From Luteibaculum sp964627445 (GTDB taxonomy: Bacteria > Bacteroidota > Bacteroidia > Flavobacteriales_D > Luteibaculaceae): a stretch of DNA of 64,000 nt. The stretch covers positions 1 through 64,000 of the forward strand of contig CAZVJF010000001.1 of assembly GCA_964627445.1 (NCBI GenBank). The letters run 5' to 3'. The notes beneath the pieces are model-generated. The model ran no database searches. It was given only the letters and a program-made list of their open reading frames with translations, and was not told the origin of the DNA. Position numbers and translations under genes: made by a program. Below are positions 54,901 through 62,086 of the stretch, one piece after another. Each line of letters begins with the position of its first letter. The stretch's first letter is position 1.

Positions 54901-57900
54901 GGTAACGGCCTGCGAAGGTGAAGCCGTAAATGGCGTAAATCTGGGAGGATTCTTCTCGGATGGAAATGACGTAGAAGCTTTTTATCTCCATACCAACTTG
55001 GGGCCTACATTGGGTACCGTTTTGGCTGTAAACCCGACCGATACCTTTAATTTTATTCCCGGTACCACAGACTACGATGTTACGTATTATATCTCAGCAG
55101 TTGCCGGGAATGATGACGGCAATGGCCTACCCGATCTCAACGATCCATGCCTTTCTGTAAGTCCGGGTACCCCAGTAATATTCTACCAAAACGCAGTAGC
55201 AGATCTTAGCCTCGACCCCGCCATAATTTGTCCGGGTGAGGATGCCAATTTAACGGTAACCATCACCCACGGTGTCCCTCCTTTTGATGTGGTAATCGGA
55301 AACAACCAAGATGCAACAGAAATAACGCTAACCGGAGTAGGCCGTACCGCCTCTACTACCGTAAGTAGAATAGATACCACGACTTTTACGGTACTTCAAA
55401 TTACCGATGCAGCTGGCTGTACAGGGCTAGCAGGAAATCCAGCAACTCTGGCAGTAAACGAGGCTCCCGTTGCCAAACTCGAAGATGGAACGTCATGTGG
55501 AGCTGCTAACGGCTTGTTAAACATCAGCGTTTCGGGAGCAGGAACCGCCTGGGAAGTGGTGTACACCAACGATTTTGACGGCAGCGAAACCACGCTGGAT
55601 CTGGATGAAACCGGATACAGCCAAGCGCCTCCTGCTATTGGAGATGGCAATACTGCAGTTACCTACTCTTTGGTTTCGGTAAGCGATAACTCGGGAAGTA
55701 TTTGTCCTGGCGTTGTGCAAGGAAGCTACACCGTAAACCCAGAACCTACGGCATCTTTGCTTGGTACGGCAGGACCGTATTGCCAGGGAACGGATGTTCC
55801 TTTTGAACTGGAATTGACGGGTATTGGACCATGGGACATTACCATGGATGACGGCCAAGGCGGCACGCATACCCTTACGGCTAACAGCCGCACTGCTACG
55901 GTTCCATACAACCCGAACCTTGCCCCGGGCAATTACACCTTTACCATTACCCAGGTTACCGATGTAGCCACAGGTTGCACCGGAGCTGGCAGTGGGTCCA
56001 TAGACATAGAAATTAACCCAACTCCAGATGCGGAGGTTGGTTTTAACCTGGCTTCCAGCCCATCTAAGACCATAGAAATATGTGCCGATGGAAACACCGC
56101 TATGGACTTCCAATACCTCTCTGGTAGTGGCGATATTACTGTGGATTACGAAATTAATGGTGCAGCCCAACCCGCGCTAACTGTACCCAATGGCGGTATT
56201 GCAACGGTACCTTTTGACCCTGCTTTTAACCCGGGAACCCGCGATGTGGTGATAACCCAGGTTACGGATAACACCGCAGCAGGATGTGTAGGCACCGGAG
56301 ACCTGGCTACTATTGAAGTGAAAAACCTGCCTTCGGTAAATTTCTCTGTACCACCAGCGGTCTGCGATGGTGATGTAGTAACCGTAACCTACACCAGCAA
56401 TGGGGAAGGCCAAGTTTCTTTTGATGTAGTAGACGACAACACGGGCACCGTATATACCAGCATCAGCTCGGCAGCGGGCGCCAACCAAACGGCTACCTTC
56501 GCAGCACCTGCGGTGGGCAGTTATACCCTGGCTATTGCCAACATTACTGATGGAGGTGCTACACCTTGTAATGGAAGCAATTTCAATACAGAAAGCTTAG
56601 ACGTGTTGCCCTTACCCGGTGCAGACCTAACCGATCCATTACTTACCTTCTGTGCCAACGAAGATGTATTGGTACCCTTTACCCTGGATTTTAATGGCGA
56701 CCAAACCCTGGATCTAGAGCTTGTTGGAGATGCAGCTACCCTGACACCTTCGGAACAGGTGAGCACCAGTGGTGATATTAATCTAGGGCGATTAGCACCT
56801 GGTAACTATCAATTGCGCATTACTACAGTTACAGAAAATACCAGTGGAAATAACTGTAGCGCTCCAGGAACAGGTGTTACGGATATTACTGTAAATGCAA
56901 ATCCATCCGTAACATCGGTACAGTTTGAGCCTAGCGAGATTTGCGAAGGTGACAATGCCCAGTTTAAATTTGAATTGGTTGGAAACGGCCCGTGGGATGT
57001 GAGCTATGGCGATGGCCAAGGCTTTGACACGACCGCAACAGTAACTATTTCAAATAGACTTTACGAAGAAGCAGCAAGACCCTTTACAGATACCACCACT
57101 TACACCATTACTGCTATTGTAGATAATGGCAGCGGTTGTGACGCCCTAAACTTGCCGGTAAGCCAAACCCTCCCCGTTAAACCGGTTCCAAGCTTACAAC
57201 TGGTTAATGGGAGCACCGTATGCGAGGGAAATAACCCCGTGATATCGTACAATGCTACCCAAACGGGCACGGATTTCGAATTGGTGCTGCAAGACCAAAA
57301 CGGTACACAGCATGGACCCTTTTTCTTGGCTGATCCTAACGGCACCTTCGAATTCTCCAACATTGGGATAAACGACAGCTTACACTTATCCGGGGTTACC
57401 GTAACCAATAGTTTCGGCTGTAGTGAAACGCCTATCGGTAGTGCCGATGCCATCACGAAACCCAACCCTAGTGTAGCGATTGGTTTTGAACCTAACTTGG
57501 AGGGATGCTTCCCATTTACCCCCAAAGCCTACTTTACGCCCTCATCGGATTACGATACCGAAACCGACTCTTGGAATTGGATCTTTAACGGAAATACGGT
57601 AAGCAATCAAGATACGGTACGCCCACAAATGGGCAGTCGTGGAAACGTAGTTCCCGTGCAGTTGAGTGTAACTACCATCCACGGATGTTCGGACAACAGC
57701 AGTATTAATTTTACGCTGCTCGATGATCCTGTAGCCAGTATTTTGGTAGATCCGTTAGAGCCCACCACCATAAGCCCCGAGGTTACTATTAGCAGCAACA
57801 CCGCTCAAGATGTAGTAAGTACCGACTGGTTTATAGACGATGTTTTGGTGAGCGAAGAGCGCACCTTTGAATACCAATTTGCAAACGAGCAAGGAGTATA

Positions 57901-58264
57901 CGATTTGTGCCTGGCGGTTGAAAACGTTGGCGGTTGTTTGGATACCACCTGCTACGAGTTGCCCGTTAAAGGGGTAATGCAAGTGTTTGTTCCCTCTGGA
58001 TTTACACCCGATGGCGATGGCAAAAACGACATTTTTAAGCCGGTAATTAGCGAACCTGCAGAAGGTTTATACAAGCTTCAAATCTTCGATCGCTGGGGTA
58101 AAATGGTGTTTGAAACCGAGAACCCCGATAAGGGATGGGATGGTACCACGGCCCAAAACGCAGATCCCAAACCGGGAGTATATGTATTTAAGCTCACCGT
58201 AACCAGCCAATACGATTTGCAAGACGTAGTGCGCGAACAAGGTGTAATTACCATAGCGAAATAG
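51911..58264 (+). CDS. Large T9SS type B surface protein with reelin-like N-terminal domain, copy B
   Basis: 2117 residues with signal peptide ('LVVAVLAVLSSMPSYA'). Parts match copy A in order: reelin-like region ('VIFEEDFDDFDLSEWEVDP', 'YLWFGSGAQAPRDAVTPCLN', 'WGIEDVRIVVNPP'), the beta-rich insert ('GWNTIEFDQNYEWDGNSNIV', 'IEVCWN'), Ig-like units ('WCEGQDLQLYANISG'), PKD-like units and a C-terminal CHU_C domain ('VPSGFTPDGDGKNDIFKP', 'IFDRWGKMVFETE'). The protein ends 'REQGVITIAK'. The start overlaps the stop of the small upstream gene. A strong terminator follows, closing the locus. Confidence 0.9.
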   Translation: MGGFHSYLVVAVLAVLSSMPSYAQLSGCTVEGFASNYDVLCGDTISLSAIGNGDVIFEEDFDDFDLSEWEVDPTGTIETNLCQPTPEGTPYLWFGSGAQAPRDAVTPCLNTSTGGVITFRMRFARQGGPQDCEGPDLDDEGVHLQYRLNPGCGNPGPWTQIDYWGPKGGTDPERTSWTEYVADIPEGGEANSVQIRWAQLVSSAPDAVTGDQFDNWGIEDVRIVVNPPDAIYTWEHTGNPRPTGATPKVVPTSDTDYIIEYTDGSNFCYDTVSVTVRRQSLDVTVNPTPPLCPGETVTMTATSEIELPNYNCEATTECIGSATSISIGNGNILNENYRPLGFNNGGSCTNLNGFYNGTFASAARTQFIIRKDEIPAFLNGGQLYSIQLNAENNSSHPNFRIKMGCTDKTEFTSDAESEFQTGLIEVHTPKTVDFGAGWNTIEFDQNYEWDGNSNIVIEVCWNASNPRSNRLRKTNTGFASAIHTNTCFGDDFNCGYLGATAAIDNNRPTMRLELCYRLDPQLEYTWTPTTNLSDPNNNQTDANPTETTTYTVEVRDNNAPPQCAVTQEVEIGILSLDGFEPSFEEPWCEGQDLQLYANISGATYSWTGPNGFFSGAENPVIANAGPEAAGEYTLFASNGNCDGEATVTVVATEPGSAGTPRDTALCNSSPSLNLNLMLSDETPGGSWVNQSTGDTLSGNSFDPGSLDFSTLPATIPFEYVLDDPCGIQSATLNLTVNPGVNAGGDNNDNICESLGSLDLSTLLTNDAQPDGTWEDPDGTGQLSGSLLNTADLGFGEYVFWYIVTAEAPCENDTAFIDLTIQNQPYAGQDGEGSVCIGNTVNLFNLLTDNPENGGTWVDVNGSGGVITGNTYDATNATQGTYTLQYVLSATAPCANSEAEVTLTVAGTPEISNVLVECNEAGTDYIVTFDVEGGDPASYTANIPGTFGGGQFTSNPIPSGQETTIEISDANGCGTATTTVNKLCDCKTQASEMFTDTLVTACEGEAVNGVNLGGFFSDGNDVEAFYLHTNLGPTLGTVLAVNPTDTFNFIPGTTDYDVTYYISAVAGNDDGNGLPDLNDPCLSVSPGTPVIFYQNAVADLSLDPAIICPGEDANLTVTITHGVPPFDVVIGNNQDATEITLTGVGRTASTTVSRIDTTTFTVLQITDAAGCTGLAGNPATLAVNEAPVAKLEDGTSCGAANGLLNISVSGAGTAWEVVYTNDFDGSETTLDLDETGYSQAPPAIGDGNTAVTYSLVSVSDNSGSICPGVVQGSYTVNPEPTASLLGTAGPYCQGTDVPFELELTGIGPWDITMDDGQGGTHTLTANSRTATVPYNPNLAPGNYTFTITQVTDVATGCTGAGSGSIDIEINPTPDAEVGFNLASSPSKTIEICADGNTAMDFQYLSGSGDITVDYEINGAAQPALTVPNGGIATVPFDPAFNPGTRDVVITQVTDNTAAGCVGTGDLATIEVKNLPSVNFSVPPAVCDGDVVTVTYTSNGEGQVSFDVVDDNTGTVYTSISSAAGANQTATFAAPAVGSYTLAIANITDGGATPCNGSNFNTESLDVLPLPGADLTDPLLTFCANEDVLVPFTLDFNGDQTLDLELVGDAATLTPSEQVSTSGDINLGRLAPGNYQLRITTVTENTSGNNCSAPGTGVTDITVNANPSVTSVQFEPSEICEGDNAQFKFELVGNGPWDVSYGDGQGFDTTATVTISNRLYEEAARPFTDTTTYTITAIVDNGSGCDALNLPVSQTLPVKPVPSLQLVNGSTVCEGNNPVISYNATQTGTDFELVLQDQNGTQHGPFFLADPNGTFEFSNIGINDSLHLSGVTVTNSFGCSETPIGSADAITKPNPSVAIGFEPNLEGCFPFTPKAYFTPSSDYDTETDSWNWIFNGNTVSNQDTVRPQMGSRGNVVPVQLSVTTIHGCSDNSSINFTLLDDPVASILVDPLEPTTISPEVTISSNTAQDVVSTDWFIDDVLVSEERTFEYQFANEQGVYDLCLAVENVGGCLDTTCYELPVKGVMQVFVPSGFTPDGDGKNDIFKPVISEPAEGLYKLQIFDRWGKMVFETENPDKGWDGTTAQNADPKPGVYVFKLTVTSQYDLQDVVREQGVITIAK

Positions 58265-58313
58265 GCATTTGCCGCGATCTTCCCCAGTTGGGATAACCAA
58301 CGCCTTAGGCAAA

Positions 58314-58350
58314 AAAAAGCCCCGAAACGAAAATCGTTTCGGGGCTTTTT
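58314..58350. terminator. Bidirectional terminator between the surface locus and gyrB
   Basis: AAAAAGCCCCGAAACGA (58314-58330) and TCGTTTCGGGGCTTTTT (58334-58350) form a perfect 17-bp stem with a 3-base loop. Both sides run into T-rich tracts, so it serves the converging surface-protein unit and gyrB. Confidence 0.95.
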
Positions 58351-58374
58351 CTTTGGCTGATTTATACGCGTAGC

Positions 58375-60321
58375 CTACACATCGATGTTGGCGTACTTCG
58401 CATTCTTCTCAATAAACTCTCTACGAGGCGGTACTTCATCGCCCATCAACATAGAGAAAATATGGTCTGCTTCTACCATATCATCTACGGTAATTTGTCG
58501 TAGCGTTCGTCCGTCTGGGCTCATGGTTGTTTCCCAAAGCTGGGTCGCATTCATTTCTCCCAGACCTTTGTAACGCTGTACCGATACACTGCTTTCGTTA
58601 CCGGCACCTTTAAGCTCTTGCACGGCTTTTGCACGTTGCTCTTCGGACCAGCAGTACTCCGACTTGGCTCCTTTCTTCACCAAATACAGCGGTGGAGTGG
58701 CAATGTATACGTAGCCATTTTCTATCAGCTCGCGCATGTGGCGGAAAAAGAAGGTAAGGATCAGCGTTTGAATGTGAGAACCATCGACATCGGCATCACA
58801 CATAATTACAATTTTGTGGTAGCGCAGTTTAGAAATATCCAGCGCTTTGCTGTCTTCTTCGGTTCCTACCTTAACACCCAGTGCGGTGTATATATTCTTG
58901 ATTTCCTCGTTATCGAAAATCTTGTGCTGCATGGCTTTTTCCACGTTAAGGATTTTACCTCTAAGTGGTAGTATCGCCTGGAATTTTCGGTCGCGGCCCT
59001 GTTTGGCAGTTCCCCCTGCAGAGTCACCCTCCACGAGGTATATTTCACACTCGTGTGGGTCTCTAGAAGAGCAATCAGCCAGCTTACCGGGAAGCCCACT
59101 TCCCGTCATTACCGATTTGCGTTGCACCATTTCGCGAGCCTTTTTGGCTGCGTTACGGGCTTGCGCGGCAAGAATTACTTTTTCTACAATGGTTTTGGCA
59201 TCCTTGGGGTTTTCTTCCAAGAAGTTGCTCAGCATTTCATTTACCGCTTGCGAAACGGCTGCCGTTACCTCGCGGTTACCGAGTTTGGTTTTAGTTTGTC
59301 CCTCAAACTGTGGCTCAGCAACTTTCACAGACACAACGGCTGTTAGCCCCTCACGGAAATCGTCTCCAGCAATTTCAAACTTCACTTTAGAAAGCAAGCC
59401 CGATTCCTCTGCGTATTTCTTTAGGGTATTGGTTAACCCTCTGCGGAAACCACCTACGTGTGTCCCTCCTTCTATGGTGTTGATGTTGTTTACGTAGCTA
59501 AACAGATTTTCACCATACGAGGTGTTGTACACCATAGCTACCTCAACGGGAATTCCGTTTTTCTCGCCTTCCATATGTACCACCTCGCTAATAATGGGCT
59601 CGCGCGTGGCATCTAAAAAGCGTACAAACTCGCTCAATCCTTCTTCCGAATAAAACTCTTCGGAGATAAAGTTCCCTTCCTCGTCTTTGTGGCGTCTATC
59701 CGTAATGGTTAGGCGTATTCCTTTATTAAGGAAGCCCAGCTCACGCATTCTTTTCGAAAGCGTTTCATAGCTGTATTCCAGTACATCAAAGATTTGGTGA
59801 TCCGGTTTAAAGGTCACCTCAGTTCCCCGTTTATCGGTAGTTCCTACTTCCTTTACGGGTTCCAGGGCTTTACCTCTAGAGTACTCTTGTTCCCAGATTT
59901 TGCCATCGCGATATACCGTGGCTTTTAAGCTCTCGGACAAGGCATTCACACAGGAAACTCCCACCCCGTGCAATCCTCCCGAAACCTTGTAGGAGTCTTT
60001 ATCGAATTTACCCCCTGCACCAATTTTGGTCATTACTACCTCTAGGGCAGAAACGCCTTCCTTTTTGTGCATATCCACAGGAATACCCCGACCGTCATCG
60101 GTTACAGTAATGGAGTTATCTTCATTTATAATTACAGTGATGTTCTTACAGTGTCCTGCTAAGGCTTCATCGATAGAGTTATCGGCCACCTCGTACACCA
60201 GGTGGTGCAACCCGCGGATGCCCACATCTCCAATGTACATGGAAGGGCGCATACGCACGTGTTCCATACCCTCCAGGGCCTGAATACTATCTGCCGAATA
60301 AGCCTTTTTTTCTTCACTCAT
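58375..60321 (-). CDS. gyrB: DNA gyrase subunit B
   Basis: 648 residues. It carries the GHKL ATPase domain ('EVADNSIDEALAGHCKNI', 'TVTDDGRGIPVDMH', 'KVSGGLHGVGVSCVNALS'), the transducer domain, and the Toprim domain ('YLVEGDSAGGTAKQGRDRKF', 'IVIMCDADVDGSHIQTL'), ending with the C-terminal 'QRYKGLGEMNATQLWETTM'. With GyrA it introduces negative supercoils. It could in principle be a ParE, but the motif 'LEGMEHVRMRPSMYIGDVG' and length favour GyrB. Separate promoter and terminator. Confidence 0.95.
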   Translation of the reverse strand: MSEEKKAYSADSIQALEGMEHVRMRPSMYIGDVGIRGLHHLVYEVADNSIDEALAGHCKNITVIINEDNSITVTDDGRGIPVDMHKKEGVSALEVVMTKIGAGGKFDKDSYKVSGGLHGVGVSCVNALSESLKATVYRDGKIWEQEYSRGKALEPVKEVGTTDKRGTEVTFKPDHQIFDVLEYSYETLSKRMRELGFLNKGIRLTITDRRHKDEEGNFISEEFYSEEGLSEFVRFLDATREPIISEVVHMEGEKNGIPVEVAMVYNTSYGENLFSYVNNINTIEGGTHVGGFRRGLTNTLKKYAEESGLLSKVKFEIAGDDFREGLTAVVSVKVAEPQFEGQTKTKLGNREVTAAVSQAVNEMLSNFLEENPKDAKTIVEKVILAAQARNAAKKAREMVQRKSVMTGSGLPGKLADCSSRDPHECEIYLVEGDSAGGTAKQGRDRKFQAILPLRGKILNVEKAMQHKIFDNEEIKNIYTALGVKVGTEEDSKALDISKLRYHKIVIMCDADVDGSHIQTLILTFFFRHMRELIENGYVYIATPPLYLVKKGAKSEYCWSEEQRAKAVQELKGAGNESSVSVQRYKGLGEMNATQLWETTMSPDGRTLRQITVDDMVEADHIFSMLMGDEVPPRREFIEKNAKYANIDV

Positions 60322-60342
60322 AGCGTACTATTTTAAGCCAAT

Positions 60343-60350
60343 CAAAAATA
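60343..60350 (-). promoter_or_regulatory. -7 box of the gyrB promoter
   Basis: The minus strand reads TATTTTTG, an exact TAnnTTTG match 21 bases before the gyrB ATG. A TTG at the right -33 spacing is not evident. Confidence 0.45.
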
Positions 60351-60419
60351 CGATTAATACCCCGGTAACAGCCCGGTAAAACGGGCTTAAATCCACCGTT
60401 TTATTAACAAAAACAAGAT

Positions 60420-62081
60420 TTAGAAGGAGTAGGTCAGCCCCCCTGAAATAAAGGTGCCTAAAGCCGCGTAATTGGGAAACTGCAAATAACTTCCCAAAAT
60501 ATTAGCCCCGTTTAAATACACTGAAAATCTGCGGGTATAGCGGTACTCAAAACCTATATTTATATCCGTGTAGGCTTCTAGGTTTTGGAGGCCATTGCTT
60601 TCCGTTAACACATCCAACCGTTGTGGCACAGCCGTAACGCCCAGTTCTGCAATAAACTTGTCGTTGATATTGTATTTAAAGTGCGCCTCCACTAAAATTT
60701 CGGGCAAGTTGAGTCCTAGCGTATCTGCATCATAGTTAAAGTAGTTGGCCTGGATGCCTGCCTCTACTTTGCTACCAATTTCCAGACTGTATTCTCCCAA
60801 AATGTGGAAGTAGTTGTAGTTGACATAGTCGAGGTTAAACGCCCCCAAACGATTTACAGAGTCTGCCGTCAAAATAAAGATGGGTGCGTTGATGCGCTGA
60901 TGGTATCCTGCCTTAAAATTATAGGATGAGCGCTCAGAAAAGCTACCGCGCAACCCTAGGAATACATTGAGCTTCTCTCGCTGCAAGCGCAGTTGAGTGA
61001 TGTCGTTTAAAAATGGATTCATCTGCGCCAAGCGCTGAAACGTATTGAGGTGCGCTCCACCATTTAAGCCTGCGTAGGGCACAGCAAAACGTTTAAGCCC
61101 CATGTAGGTAATCTTGGCTTCTGGGAAGAAATAAAAATAATTGCGGCCGCGATCTAAAAATGTGGTTACGTTCAGTCCTACATCAAACAACCACTTACCC
61201 GTATTGGTGGCAATGTGCGGCACCAAGTTAATTACGGTATTGTTTTGGGTGAATGCGGAGTCGCTGAGCGAATACAGGTTTTGCTGCACCCCTACATCCA
61301 GCTTATACAACTCGGTATTGTTGTACTTTTCTAGCCTACTATTGGCGTGAATATGTATTTCTTGAGCTGACCGATTATCGCCCCAGAAACCAACATCCAA
61401 CGTTTCATGGTGGTTTACTTTGTCCTCATCTTTGTAATACGATTGAAAATCTACGGCTAACCCCGCTTGAGAAAAAATACGTTGGTCGCTCGGTAATGCA
61501 CCTGCTATTTCAGGACCGGTGTAGATGCTATCGTTAAAGGTGCGCACCTGTCGAGAGCCGTACAGGTGGCCGTCTAAACTGGTTTTCCGAAAGAGTTTCT
61601 TCCCCCAAACATCTAACTCGTTATTGGAAAACGGCCCCGTAAATTCGGCAGGATTATCCGTATCGCCTTTTGAAGAAAAGTGACGTAATTTAACTGCGTA
61701 CAAGCCATTGCGCTCTCGTTTAGAGCCCAGGTACACCTCGGCCAACGGTGCGGTGTAATTTCCGATTCCCAATTTTACATAGCCCGGGTATAATTTGCTA
61801 AGCGGCTCTACCACCTTTAAACGTGCAGCTTTTATGGTATCGGGCTCAAAATTGGTTTTAAAGAAAACCGGTAGCACATCGTACTGCAGGTCATCTTTGG
61901 TAATTACCGTATCTATTTCTTGCGGGTAGAAGGTGCTTTTAAAAGCATCTTTGAGCTTTAGCTCACGCTCCCCCACGGCAATAATTTCCTGGTTTAAGGT
62001 ATTGGATACCGGTGGGTCTTGCGCCCACGTTGGCAACACCAAAACAGCACCCAGTAATGAAATGTATATGCGCTTCTTCAT
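60420..62081 (-). CDS. Outer-membrane beta-barrel protein (TonB-receptor-barrel-like)
   Basis: 553 residues with signal peptide ('MKKRIYISLLGAVLVLPTWA'). The rest alternates amphipathic strands typical of a large outer-membrane barrel ('YVKLGIGNYTAPLAEVYLGS', 'YAVKLRHFSSKGD', 'YSLEIGSKVEAGIQANYFNY', 'FKYNINDKFIAELGVTAVP') and ends in 'FISGGLTYSF' with a terminal aromatic residue. There is no plug domain, so it is not a full TonB receptor. It follows the TPR protein by 5 bases, and the pair probably works together in the envelope. Exact role unknown. Confidence 0.72.
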   Translation of the reverse strand: MKKRIYISLLGAVLVLPTWAQDPPVSNTLNQEIIAVGERELKLKDAFKSTFYPQEIDTVITKDDLQYDVLPVFFKTNFEPDTIKAARLKVVEPLSKLYPGYVKLGIGNYTAPLAEVYLGSKRERNGLYAVKLRHFSSKGDTDNPAEFTGPFSNNELDVWGKKLFRKTSLDGHLYGSRQVRTFNDSIYTGPEIAGALPSDQRIFSQAGLAVDFQSYYKDEDKVNHHETLDVGFWGDNRSAQEIHIHANSRLEKYNNTELYKLDVGVQQNLYSLSDSAFTQNNTVINLVPHIATNTGKWLFDVGLNVTTFLDRGRNYFYFFPEAKITYMGLKRFAVPYAGLNGGAHLNTFQRLAQMNPFLNDITQLRLQREKLNVFLGLRGSFSERSSYNFKAGYHQRINAPIFILTADSVNRLGAFNLDYVNYNYFHILGEYSLEIGSKVEAGIQANYFNYDADTLGLNLPEILVEAHFKYNINDKFIAELGVTAVPQRLDVLTESNGLQNLEAYTDINIGFEYRYTRRFSVYLNGANILGSYLQFPNYAALGTFISGGLTYSF

Positions 62082-62086
62082 AGTGT

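Noticed and set aside
33123..58264. Possible horizontal transfer of the giant surface-protein locus
   Set aside because: No integrase, tRNA target, direct repeats or clear base-composition break was seen by eye; the xerC and tRNA genes are far away and belong to a conserved housekeeping block.
60420..62081. TonB-dependent receptor
   Set aside because: The protein has a barrel-like pattern but no plug domain or TonB box, so only a barrel protein was called.
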